DNA from: Lachnospiraceae bacterium
GTDB taxonomy: Bacteria > Bacillota > Clostridia > Lachnospirales > Lachnospiraceae
NCBI GenBank assembly: GCA_014804425.1
Contig: JAAUZV010000012.1
Span: forward strand, 110,551 to 151,157
Length of the DNA: 40,607 nucleotides
Reading direction: 5' to 3'
The first letter of the stretch is position 1. The number at the start of each line of letters is the position of its first letter. The translations under genes were made by a program, and so were the position numbers. The notes under the pieces were generated by a model. It had not been told where the DNA came from. It ran no database searches and was given only the letters and a program-made list of their open reading frames with translations. Shown here piece by piece: positions 32,148 to 38,943 of this stretch.

Positions 32148-33161
32148 ATGTCAGAAAAGAAGATTTTGGCGCTGATTCCGGCGCGGAGCGGCTCGAAAAG
32201 CGTGGTGGACAAAAATATCAGGAAGATCGCGGGCAAACCGATGATCGCTTATTCCATTGAGCACGCAAAACAGTCGAAATATATCAATCGCATTATTGTG
32301 AGCACCGACAGCGAGACCTATGCGCAGATCGCGAGAGAGTACGGAGCGGAGACACCGTTTCTGCGCCCGGCGGAGTATGCGACGGATACCGCGCTTGATA
32401 TTGAGGTGTTTGAACATGCGCTCTCATGGCTCAAAGAGCATGAGGATTATGAGCCGGATCTCATTGTGCAGCTGCGGCCGACTTATCCGATCCGCCGCGT
32501 GTCGGACATTGATGCGATGATCGAAATGATGCTTGCGGACGAGGAGCTTGACTGCGTGCGCACATTAGCGCCCGCGACGGAAGTTGCGCATAAAATGTGG
32601 TACATGGGAGAAAACGGGAGAATCCGGCCAATCCTGACCGATATTCCCGAGGCGTATAATATGGCGAGACAGATGCTGCCGAAGATTCTGTATCAGAACG
32701 GAAATGTGGATGTCATCCGGGCAAAGGTGATCACCGAGCAGCATTCCATGTCGGGAAAGAATATTGCCGGCTATGAGATGAGCGATAATTTCGATATTGA
32801 TACGACGGCGGAGTTTGAGAAAGCGTCGCAGTATCTGACAATCCGCGCGGGCGGACAGCGGTTTGTGTTTGATATTGACGGCGTGATCGCGCTGAAGAGA
32901 GAGGATCTTGACTATGCGCAGGCGCAGCCGAATGAGCGCATGATCCGGATCATCAACCAGCTTTATGAGTGGGGAAATGAGATCATCCTGTTTACGGCAA
33001 GAGGGTATGTGACGGGAATCGACTGGTACCCCGTAACCTTACAGCAGATGACGGACTGGGGCGTTCATTATACGGAGCTGCGAATGGGAAAGCCGAACGC
33101 CGATTTCTATGTGGATGATAAGATGATCGGCGTGGATACGCTGTATGATCTGTTCGGATAA
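32148..33161 (+). CDS. NeuA-like CMP-nonulosonate cytidylyltransferase fused to HAD-like domain
   Basis: A 337-residue bifunctional-looking protein. Residues 1-228 are a cytidylyltransferase: ALIPARSGSKSVVDKNIR (nucleotide-binding loop), IDRIIVSTDSE-type STDSETY, and RPTYPIR. They activate nonulosonic acids as CMP esters, the donors for Maf. Residues about 238-337 form a HAD-type domain: FDIDGV with D242 and D244 (DxDGT/V), ILFTARG and a late NADFYVDDK. The HAD domain resembles phosphatases of capsule and KDO-like pathways and could remove the 9-phosphate of the nonulosonate precursor. GGGGGAG before the ATG. Partner of the NeuB gene at 11-12.6 kb. Confidence 0.88.
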   Translation: MSEKKILALIPARSGSKSVVDKNIRKIAGKPMIAYSIEHAKQSKYINRIIVSTDSETYAQIAREYGAETPFLRPAEYATDTALDIEVFEHALSWLKEHEDYEPDLIVQLRPTYPIRRVSDIDAMIEMMLADEELDCVRTLAPATEVAHKMWYMGENGRIRPILTDIPEAYNMARQMLPKILYQNGNVDVIRAKVITEQHSMSGKNIAGYEMSDNFDIDTTAEFEKASQYLTIRAGGQRFVFDIDGVIALKREDLDYAQAQPNERMIRIINQLYEWGNEIILFTARGYVTGIDWYPVTLQQMTDWGVHYTELRMGKPNADFYVDDKMIGVDTLYDLFG

Positions 33162-33238
33162 CAGTTCAGTCATCGACAGATTCTTTTGCAGCGGGAAAGC
33201 GCAGTAGGCGCCTTTGCGAATGGCGCAACTGAACTGTT
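33160..33238 (+). repeat. Long-range 11-bp inverted repeat after the NeuA-HAD gene
   Basis: AACAGTTCAGT (33160-33170) and ACTGAACTGTT (33228-33238), with a 57-nt interior that holds its own small hairpin TTGCG/CGCAA. It begins in the stop codon. A large cruciform-like RNA; no T-run. Confidence 0.7.
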
Positions 33239-33246
33239 TATAGTAA

Positions 33247-33279
33247 AAAAAGCGTTTCGCAGATGCGAAACGCTTTTTG
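33247..33279 (+). terminator. Intrinsic terminator of the ftsE-glf-NeuA operon
   Basis: AGCGTTTCGC (33251-33260), loop AGAT, GCGAAACGCT (33265-33274), flanked by A7 and T5, so it works best on the plus strand but can serve both. A further hairpin, GAAGAATTCGC/GCGAATTCTTC at 33308-33334, overlaps the stop of the convergent gene. Confidence 0.85.
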
Positions 33280-33333
33280 AGTTATAGTAGAATATTTTAT
33301 TATCCCGGAAGAATTCGCTTTCGGCGAATTCTT

Positions 33334-34638
33334 CTAGCAATAGCTGTTAAACATCATCCCGCTGTAGGCGCTTGTCACATACGGACTCGCATAGCCGTGA
33401 CCGGGGTTCTTATAGGCAACAATGATCTTGTTCACATAGTTCATCGGATTTAAGGAAACGCCGCTGCTCTTGCGCATCAACGCCTGTGTAAAGTCCTTCA
33501 GCGGCTCGGTCACTTCTTCGTTGTCCGCATGCTCGACGGCGTAGGATAAACGCTCGTCGTCAATGGAAAGCTCCCCGTTTTCCTCGGAATAAATGCCGAG
33601 TGTGTCAAGGTCATTGGCGTAGACGGATGCGATTCCCGCCATCTCATTCATCAGGCGTGCGCTTTTGGGCTGTGAATCAAGATAAGCTGCGGTTGCACGG
33701 ATGAAATCATTATAGCCGCCTATGAGTTTGGTAATATTTTCTTTTAACGATTCATGATCGGGCTTTACGCCGATCTCCGCGGTATCTCCCTCGGAAGGAC
33801 TTAAACCGGTCAGATTGACGGAATAGACCTGCTCTACCGTAAAGTGGTTGGAAGATGCCGTGCGCTCGCTTCCGTTAATCAGGAATTCTGCATTTGCCGC
33901 GGGACGGGTGATCTCGCCGATACCCAGATAATCGACCGCGCCCGAAAGCTTACTCGTATTGGTGTCTGATACATGGAAAATGTCATCTCTGCCGTCCGGC
34001 AGACCGGTCGCTTTTGAGGAAAGCTTTAAGGCGGAATTGCCCTCATCGTCCTCTAATACTTCAGCGCTTAGGCCGATCTCCGCGTTGTTGATCAGTCTGG
34101 CAAGACGTTCCTGTACGCTGCGGTTCGTATCGCCCTCGTTGATCAGGAATTGGAACTCATAATTGAGACTGTTGATGCCGACGTCGAACGAATAGGTGTC
34201 CGGCGTGAGCGCAATTTCTCCATCCGGCAGATAGTTTCCTGTATTTACCTGCTCCGCCGCAAGACGGCGAACTTCAATGGAAAAAGCAGGCGCATCGTCC
34301 ACATCCTTTGCGTCACCGATAAAGGTTGCGGTCGCAATGTCTTCATTCGTCGAAAAAGCGGTCTTCTTCTCGAGAAGTGACTCCGCATCCCTTCCGCTTA
34401 CGGAAGCAATGGTATTATGCAAAGCCCTCGCGCTTTCTTTGATGCCGACGGCAAAGGCCTGAGATGCTCTGCTTGTATCCAAAATGGCGAGAGGAGCTTC
34501 TTTATTTAATTTGACAATGGAATTATAAACGCCGCGAAGTTCGCTTTTCTTATGTGTATCATACTGCGAGTTGATACCGTTCGGCGCATAGGTTGTCAGA
34601 TAGTGATTATAGAACGTATTTAACGCGGTAATATTCAT
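33334..34638 (-). CDS. Orphan FliD/hook-associated-like protein
   Basis: A 434-residue protein. Residues about 290-420 (ENITKLIGGYNDFIRATAAYLDSQPKS, in two parts, and NDLDTLGIYSEENGELSIDD) match the FliD C-terminal domain pattern of 'NxFVxxYNxxIxxIxxLT...G'. Central residues 115-280 follow the beta-rich FliD middle region with paired FxxxVxxLAxxQ-like strand (FSIEVRRLAAEQ). The FliD N-terminal MGxxxSGLD cap signature is missing and replaced by MNITALNTFYNHYLTTYAPNG; the end FNSYC has a terminal Cys. Expressed from a perfect sigma-D promoter, away from the main flagellar cluster. Strong AGGAGGGG site before the ATG. Its role (alternative cap, adhesin, surface protein) is open. Confidence 0.75.
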   Translation of the reverse strand: MNITALNTFYNHYLTTYAPNGINSQYDTHKKSELRGVYNSIVKLNKEAPLAILDTSRASQAFAVGIKESARALHNTIASVSGRDAESLLEKKTAFSTNEDIATATFIGDAKDVDDAPAFSIEVRRLAAEQVNTGNYLPDGEIALTPDTYSFDVGINSLNYEFQFLINEGDTNRSVQERLARLINNAEIGLSAEVLEDDEGNSALKLSSKATGLPDGRDDIFHVSDTNTSKLSGAVDYLGIGEITRPAANAEFLINGSERTASSNHFTVEQVYSVNLTGLSPSEGDTAEIGVKPDHESLKENITKLIGGYNDFIRATAAYLDSQPKSARLMNEMAGIASVYANDLDTLGIYSEENGELSIDDERLSYAVEHADNEEVTEPLKDFTQALMRKSSGVSLNPMNYVNKIIVAYKNPGHGYASPYVTSAYSGMMFNSYC

Positions 34639-34720
34639 TTTCCGCCCCTCCTTTCCTCCGTGAATGTCTACAAATTAGCATAGCCTCGTCCGTGAGGTTG
34701 TTTTTGCAGTCTTTCCTTAT

Positions 34721-34747
34721 ATATCGGCAATCCTTTCCGATTATTTA
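34721..34747 (-). promoter_or_regulatory. Perfect sigma-D promoter of the FliD-like gene
   Basis: On the minus strand TAAA (34744-34747), 15 bp, GCCGATAT (34721-34728): 12 of 12 consensus bases. Best sigma-D promoter in the window; the gene starts 82 bp downstream. Confidence 0.93.
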
Positions 34748-34935
34748 AGACAACAAAAAGAATTCTGCTAAAATGATGCAGGGCACTTGAAAAATCCTAT
34801 TTATATAGATATATCCTACCACATATGAAGCATAAATGCAATCGCAAAATGTAGTAAATGCATTACAAAATGTAGCAAACATAAGAAAACGGACGAAAAC
34901 AGCGCTTGGAGATCAATAAAAAATGAAAATATTTG

Positions 34936-34964
34936 TTGACGCATCCTGCCGCCTATGGTATAGT
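34936..34964 (+). promoter_or_regulatory. Sigma-A promoter of rpmG-secE-nusG
   Basis: TTGACG (34936-34941), exactly 17 bp, TATAGT (34959-34964), 10 of 12 consensus bases; transcript starts near 34971 and leads to the L33 gene. Confidence 0.92.
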
Positions 34965-35035
34965 AAACAAGCGACATGTATTTCGGTCTTTTTTTTATGC
35001 CCGAAAAAACGGGATTGAAACGGAGGTTATGAGCT

Positions 35036-35185
35036 ATGCGTACGAAGATAACACTTGCATGTACGGAATGTAAGCAGCGCAACTACAATACGACGAAGGA
35101 AAAGAAGAACCATCCTGACAGAATGGAGATCAAGAAGTATTGTAGATTTTGCAAGAAGCATACTCTGCACAAGGAAACCAAATAA
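35036..35185 (+). CDS. rpmG: Ribosomal protein L33 (bL33)
   Basis: A 49-residue ribosomal protein: [17 protein letters not shown] at the start, two CxxC pairs (C9/C12 and C36/C39: CTEC, CRFC) that make this the zinc-binding form, ending [10 protein letters not shown]. Family length is 48-54 residues. CGGAGG lies 9 nt before the ATG at 35036; a second ATG at 35029 is out of frame with it. Classic position immediately ahead of secE and nusG in Firmicutes. Confidence 0.97.
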   Translation: MRTKITLACTECKQRNYNTTKEKKNHPDRMEIKKYCRFCKKHTLHKETK

Positions 35186-35214
35186 GCATCTCATTTTGCT
35201 AAAGGAGTGAGACT

Positions 35215-35418
35215 ATGGGAGATTCTAAGAAAGAAAAAGAGAAGAAGCCTTCCTTTTTTAAGGGAGTAAAAGCGGAATTCTCGAAAGTATCATGGCCGGG
35301 CAGGAACGACGTGGTAAAACAGTCCGTCGCTGTCATCGGGGTTTCCGTTGTTGTCGGGGTGCTGATCACGTTGCTTGACACGGTAATCCAGTTCGGCATC
35401 AAGTTCCTGACGATGTAG
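35215..35418 (+). CDS. secE: Preprotein translocase subunit SecE
   Basis: A 67-residue single-TM subunit of the SecYEG channel. A Lys-rich N-terminus, then the cytoplasmic amphipathic helix FKGVKAEFSKVSWPGRNDVV (conserved WP motif) and a TM helix SVAVIGVSVVVGVLITLLD. AAAGGAG lies about 8 nt before the ATG. It is 29 bp behind rpmG and 16 bp ahead of nusG. Confidence 0.97.
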   Translation: MGDSKKEKEKKPSFFKGVKAEFSKVSWPGRNDVVKQSVAVIGVSVVVGVLITLLDTVIQFGIKFLTM

Positions 35419-35434
35419 AAATGAGGTTGACGGT

Positions 35435-35962
35435 ATGGCAGAAGCAGAGACAAAGGCAAAGTGGTATGTAGTGCATACCTATTCCGGATACGAAAACAAA
35501 GTAAAAGCGAATATTGACAAGGCGATCGAGAACCGGCATCTGGAGGAAGAAATCCTGGAGGTCAGGGTTCCGATGGAAGATGTTGTCGAGATGAAGAACG
35601 GCAGCAAAAAAACGGTTCAAAAGAAAATGTTTCCGGGCTATGTACTGATCAATATGATCATGAATGACGATACCTGGTATGTTGTGCGTAACACAAGAGG
35701 CGTCACGGGCTTTGTCGGACCGGGAAGCAAGCCGGTACCGCTCACGGAGGCGGAGATGAAGCCGCTCGGCATCAAGACGGAGAATATTTCCGTCGATTTT
35801 GCGGAGGGAGATACCATTGCCGTTGTTGCCGGCGTATGGAAAGATACGGTCGGCATCGTCCAGCGCATGGACTTCGGTAAACAGACGGCGACGATCAATG
35901 TGGAACTGTTCGGCAGGGAAACGCCTGTGGAGATCAGTTTTGCAGAGGTGAGACGCATGTAA
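35435..35962 (+). CDS. nusG: Transcription elongation factor NusG
   Basis: NusG binds RNA polymerase and couples it to Rho or ribosomes. The 175-residue sequence has the NGN domain (AKWYVVHTYSGYENKVK to FPGYVLINMIMND, TRGVTGFVGPGSKPVPL) and the C-terminal KOW domain (GDTIAVVAGVWKDTVGIVQ). The start follows GAGGTTGACGGT. It is in the conserved secE-nusG-rplK order. A hairpin (AAGAATCGC/GCGATTCTT) begins at the first base after the stop. Confidence 0.97.
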   Translation: MAEAETKAKWYVVHTYSGYENKVKANIDKAIENRHLEEEILEVRVPMEDVVEMKNGSKKTVQKKMFPGYVLINMIMNDDTWYVVRNTRGVTGFVGPGSKPVPLTEAEMKPLGIKTENISVDFAEGDTIAVVAGVWKDTVGIVQRMDFGKQTATINVELFGRETPVEISFAEVRRM

Positions 35963-36216
35963 AAGAATCGCTAAAGCGATTCTTCTGGTACTAAGAAAAT
36001 TCCTATAAGTTAAAAAAGAATTTCGCCTGCGCGAAATTCTTTATATTCGGGTTATGAGAGCGCATGCGCTTTTATCATAACGGCCAAAGGCTGTAAACAA
36101 TCACAGATTGTTTGCAATCCACGGCTATCGATCAACGCCGTCCGCATGACGGACGGGTAACGTGGGAGGGAGCCTAACCCGCCTGACCACACAGCAATTA
36201 TATTAGGAGGTGCCAC
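35963..36216 (+). ncRNA. Structured leader ahead of rplK
   Basis: About 250 nt without a gene. It contains AAGAATCGC/GCGATTCTT (35963-35984), AAAGAATTTCGC/GCGAAATTCTTT (36015-36042), a long GTTATGA/TCATAAC arm (about 36050-36080), AACAATC/GATTGTT, CCGTC/GACGG, and finally GTGG/CCAC enclosing GAGGGAGCC and CCCGCC (36162-36190). The last element sits 27 nt from the start of rplK and looks like the translation-control element found before L11-L1 genes; a link to L1 autoregulation is an inference. Rfam-type comparison would be decisive. Confidence 0.6.
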
Positions 36217-36642
36217 ATGGCAAAAAAAGTAGAAGGTTACATCAAGTTACAGATTCCTGCTGGAAAGGCAACGCCTGCTCCGCCGGTCGGTCCCGCACTC
36301 GGACAGCACGGCGTGAATATCGTTGAGTTCACGAAGCAGTTTAACGCCAAGACAGCAGACCAGGGCGACATGATCATTCCGGTCGTCATCACGGTATATG
36401 CAGACAGAAGCTTCAGCTTCATCACGAAGACTCCGCCTGCTGCAGTACTTCTTAAAAAAGCATGCAACTTAAAAACGGCATCCGCAGTACCGAACAAGAA
36501 TAAGGTTGCGACGATCAGCAAGGCAAAGATCAAAGAGATCGCCGAGCTGAAAATGCCGGATTTGAACGCGGGCAGCATTGAAGCAGCGATGAGCATGATC
36601 GCAGGAACCGCTCGCAGCATGGGTATTGCAGTAGAAGATTAA
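36217..36642 (+). CDS. rplK: Ribosomal protein L11 (uL11)
   Basis: A 141-residue stalk-base protein. [20 protein letters not shown] and [20 protein letters not shown] (the two conserved N-terminal stretches), then [20 protein letters not shown] and the C-terminal RNA-binding [18 protein letters not shown] (in the usual L11 pattern). AGGAGG lies 7 nt from the ATG. It binds the GTPase centre of 23S rRNA and is the target of thiostrepton-type antibiotics. Followed by rplA. Confidence 0.98.
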   Translation: MAKKVEGYIKLQIPAGKATPAPPVGPALGQHGVNIVEFTKQFNAKTADQGDMIIPVVITVYADRSFSFITKTPPAAVLLKKACNLKTASAVPNKNKVATISKAKIKEIAELKMPDLNAGSIEAAMSMIAGTARSMGIAVED

Positions 36643-36666
36643 TGATAAGGAAAGGAGCACGAGGCG

Positions 36667-37356
36667 ATGAAGCACGGAAAAAAATATAATGAAGCGGCAA
36701 AGTTGGTTGACCGCAATATGTTCTATGAAACCGGCGATGCGGTAGCGCTTGTCAAGAAGACGGCGACTGCAAAGTTTGACGAGACAGTGGAGGTTCACAT
36801 CAGAACAGGATGTGACGGACGTCATGCAGAGCAGCAGATCCGCGGCGCGGTCGTACTGCCGAACGGAACGGGCAAGACAGTGAAAGTGCTTGTTTTTGCA
36901 AAAGGCGATAAGATCAATGAAGCAGAGGCGGCAGGAGCTGACTATGTAGGCGGCGACGAGCTGATTCCGAAGATTCAGAATGACGGATGGCTTGATTTCG
37001 ATGTGGTTGTCGCAACTCCCGACATGATGGGCGTTGTAGGACGTCTCGGTAAGGTTTTAGGACCTAAGGGCTTAATGCCGAACCCTAAGGCAGGAACCGT
37101 TACCATGGATGTGACAAAGGCAGTCAACGATATTAAGGCAGGTAAGATTGAGTACCGTCTTGACAAGGCGAACATCATCCATGTTCCGGTAGGAAAGGTT
37201 TCCTTTACGGACGAGCAGTTAAAAGAGAATGTGGATGCGCTGATGGACGCGATCGTTAAGGCAAAGCCGAGCAGCTTAAAGGGACAGTATTTAAGAAGCG
37301 TAACGCTCACAACGACTATGGGACCGGGTGTGAAGGTCAGCGTAGCGCAGTTCTAA
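36667..37356 (+). CDS. rplA: Ribosomal protein L1 (uL1)
   Basis: A 229-residue L1 stalk protein with the expected length. [17 protein letters not shown] at the start, [20 protein letters not shown] in the middle (two-part motif), [15 protein letters not shown] and the end [14 protein letters not shown] are all conserved. It also acts in other bacteria as the translational repressor of its own L11-L1 operon. AAAGGAG before the ATG. Two hairpins, the second a terminator, end the unit. Confidence 0.98.
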   Translation: MKHGKKYNEAAKLVDRNMFYETGDAVALVKKTATAKFDETVEVHIRTGCDGRHAEQQIRGAVVLPNGTGKTVKVLVFAKGDKINEAEAAGADYVGGDELIPKIQNDGWLDFDVVVATPDMMGVVGRLGKVLGPKGLMPNPKAGTVTMDVTKAVNDIKAGKIEYRLDKANIIHVPVGKVSFTDEQLKENVDALMDAIVKAKPSSLKGQYLRSVTLTTTMGPGVKVSVAQF

Positions 37357-37411
37357 AAAAGATCGACGCGAAGCGCCGATCTTTCAAAGAAATGCCAAGG
37401 CATTTCTTTTG
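37357..37411 (+). terminator. Tandem hairpins and terminator after rplA
   Basis: First AAAGATCG/CGATCTTT (37358-37384). Second AAAGAAATGCC/GGCATTTCTTT (37386-37409) followed by T and then G4. The second is a plausible terminator separating rplK-rplA from rplJ-rplL. Confidence 0.7.
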
Positions 37412-37439
37412 GGGATTGCGAAAGATTGTCCGATTGAGC

Positions 37440-37596
37440 TTGACACAGGAAAAAACCTGTGATAAGTTAATAAAGGTCGCAAGACCGAAAGCCGAAGACA
37501 GTAGGTGCCGCATGGCGGCGTAAGCGAAGCGCCTACCGAGGGAAAGAGTGAAGAAAACCTTAATGCCTCCCTGTCTTTTGCAGGGAGGCTTTTCAT
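37440..37596 (+). ncRNA. L10 leader (ribosomal protein leader) with attenuator terminator
   Basis: The stretch GACAGTAGGTGC ... GCGCCTACCGAGGG (37497-37542) is the characteristic core of the Firmicute L10 leader. The 3' attenuator is GCCTCCCTG (37565-37573), 7-nt loop, CAGGGAGGC (37581-37589), then T4. L10(L12)4 binding the leader controls read-through into rplJ-rplL. A candidate promoter TTGACA (37440-37445) sits at the front, with a hairpin CAGG/CCTG and -10-like GATAAG or TAAGTT at 15 or 17 bp, not decisive. Confidence 0.88.
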
Positions 37597-37645
37597 TAAA
37601 CTCCTATTCGGCGTAAGCTATACAAATCTAGAAGGAGGTAAGAAC

Positions 37646-38242
37646 ATGGCAAAGGTTGAACTGAAGAAACCGGTAGTGGAAGAAATCTCCCAGAAGCTCA
37701 AAGGTGCGCAGACAGTCGTTTTGGTAGACCACCGCGGCCTGACTGTGGACGAGGATACCAGACTCCGCAAGCAGCTTCGTGAAGCGGGCGTCAGCTACAA
37801 GGTTTACAAGAACACGATGATGAACTTTGCGTTCAAGGGAACAGACTTTGAGGAACTTACAAAGTATCTCGAAGGACCGAGTGCAATGGCGGTATCCGAG
37901 GATGACGCAACTGCTCCGGCAAGAATCTTATGCAAATTTGCCAAGACAGCGCCTAAGCTTGAGATCAAGGGCGGAATCGTTGACGGCGTATTGTATGACG
38001 CAAAGGGCATCGGACAGATTGCAGATATTCCTTCAAGGGAGGAACTGCTTTCCAGACTGCTTGGCAGCATGAAGTCCCCGATTTCCAATCTTGCACGCGT
38101 ATTGAACCAGATCGCGGAGAAGGGCGGAGCGGCAAACTGCGAGGCACCGGCTGCAGAGGAAGCATCGGCAGCAGAAGCGCCTGCAACAGAAGCACCCGCA
38201 GCAGAGGCATCTGCAGAAGCGGAAGCACCTGCGGCAGAGTAA
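37646..38242 (+). CDS. rplJ: Ribosomal protein L10 (uL10) with Ala/Glu-rich C-terminal tail
   Basis: L10 anchors the L7/L12 stalk. The N-terminal body MAKVELKKPVVEEISQKLKG, VLVDHRGLTVDEDTRLRKQL and VSYKVYKNTMM is canonical, and the helix with LLGSMKSPISNLARVLNQIAE is the L7/L12-binding segment. Family length is 165-175; here 33 further residues (C165 to E198) form a low-complexity tail of Ala, Glu, Pro, Thr and Ser. The ATG 37646 has AAGGAGG 7 nt before it; upstream open frame covers the leader and is not coding. rplL follows after 54 bp. Confidence 0.96.
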   Translation: MAKVELKKPVVEEISQKLKGAQTVVLVDHRGLTVDEDTRLRKQLREAGVSYKVYKNTMMNFAFKGTDFEELTKYLEGPSAMAVSEDDATAPARILCKFAKTAPKLEIKGGIVDGVLYDAKGIGQIADIPSREELLSRLLGSMKSPISNLARVLNQIAEKGGAANCEAPAAEEASAAEAPATEAPAAEASAEAEAPAAE

Positions 38243-38296
38243 CGTTGAGTATCAGAAACAAGAACATTTGATAACGAATGTAAGGAGGAAAATAAA

Positions 38297-38677
38297 ATGG
38301 CAAAGTTGACAACTCAGGAATTCATTGATGCGATCAAAGAGCTGACCGTATTAGAGTTAAACGATCTGGTAAAAGCTTGTGAGGAGGAGTTCGGCGTATC
38401 TGCAGCAGCAGGCGTTGTCGTTGCGGCGGCAGGTGCAGGCGCAGCAGCGGATGCGGCTGAGGAGAAGACCGAGTTCGATGTTGAGCTGACAGAGGTTGGC
38501 CCGAACAAGGTTAAGGTTATCAAGGTTGTCCGTGAGGCAACAGGCCTTGGCTTAAAGGAGGCAAAGGATCTGGTAGATTCCGCTCCGAAGATGTTAAAGG
38601 AGGCTGCTTCTAAGGAAGAGGCTGAGGACATTAAGACGAAGCTCGAGGCTGAGGGCGCAAAGGTTACCTTAAAGTAA
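38297..38677 (+). CDS. rplL: Ribosomal protein L7/L12 (bL12)
   Basis: A 126-residue stalk protein, family length 120-128. The N-terminal dimerisation helices ([20 protein letters not shown]), an Ala/Gly-rich hinge ([20 protein letters not shown]), and the C-terminal domain with the conserved [20 protein letters not shown] and [26 protein letters not shown] lies 8 nt before the ATG. It recruits translation factors. An attenuator and the rpoB promoter follow. Confidence 0.98.
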   Translation: MAKLTTQEFIDAIKELTVLELNDLVKACEEEFGVSAAAGVVVAAAGAGAAADAAEEKTEFDVELTEVGPNKVKVIKVVREATGLGLKEAKDLVDSAPKMLKEAASKEEAEDIKTKLEAEGAKVTLK

Positions 38678-38700
38678 TCAGAGCAGCAAAGCGGAAAACA

Positions 38701-38749
38701 CGCCGTGCTCTTTTCACAAAAGTGAAAGGGGCATGGCGATTTCTTTTTT
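38701..38749 (+). terminator. Attenuator/terminator between rplL and rpoB
   Basis: A 17-nt arm CGCCGTGCTCTTTTCAC (38701-38717), loop AAAA, GTGAAAGGGGCATGGCG (38722-38738) with G-T pairs, then ATTTCTTTTTT. Partial read-through into rpoB is typical in this cluster. Confidence 0.88.
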
Positions 38750-38772
38750 AATAAAAAAATAAAAAATTATTA

Positions 38773-38801
38773 GTTGACTCGGCACTTGACTTGTGTTAAA
38801 C
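38773..38801 (+). promoter_or_regulatory. Sigma-A promoter of rpoB
   Basis: TTGACT (38773-38778), 17 bp, TAAACT (38796-38801), 9 of 12 consensus bases. A second TTGACT at 38785 has no partner -10. It lies just after the rplL terminator, so rpoB can be expressed on its own. Confidence 0.8.
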
Positions 38802-38836
38802 TGGATGATGCGCTATTGTGGTGTGATAGGCGATAA

Positions 38837-38890
38837 AATGAAAAATCGAAGATTTTTCATTCGGCGAATTTGTGCCTATTGGCACAAATT
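38837..38890 (+). repeat. Two perfect hairpins in the rpoB leader
   Basis: AATGAAAAATC/GATTTTTCATT (38837-38861, loop GAA) and AATTTGTGCC/GGCACAAATT (38867-38890, loop TATT). No T-run follows. Their close spacing suggests RNA folding or a mobile palindrome, not a terminator. Confidence 0.75.
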
Positions 38891-38943
38891 GGCGGGCTGT
38901 GGCAAGAATGAAGATTTTTATGGAAGAACGGGGTGAATTGTCA

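Larger units (their letters stand above)
34639..35035. other. Divergent intergenic region between the FliD-like gene and rpmG
   Basis: It holds the minus-strand sigma-D promoter (34721-34747), an AT-rich stretch at 34800-34930 with two near-identical copies of a word about 15 bp long (AAAATGTAG, at 34853 and 34868), and the plus-strand sigma-A promoter for rpmG. No protein-coding gene is supported. A CCCG/CGGG hairpin with an A6 loop lies in the rpmG leader near 35000. Confidence 0.6.

Noticed and set aside
37505..37645. Extension of rplJ upstream
   Set aside because: This is the L10 leader and its attenuator; the ribosome-binding site AAGGAGG fixes the start at 37646.
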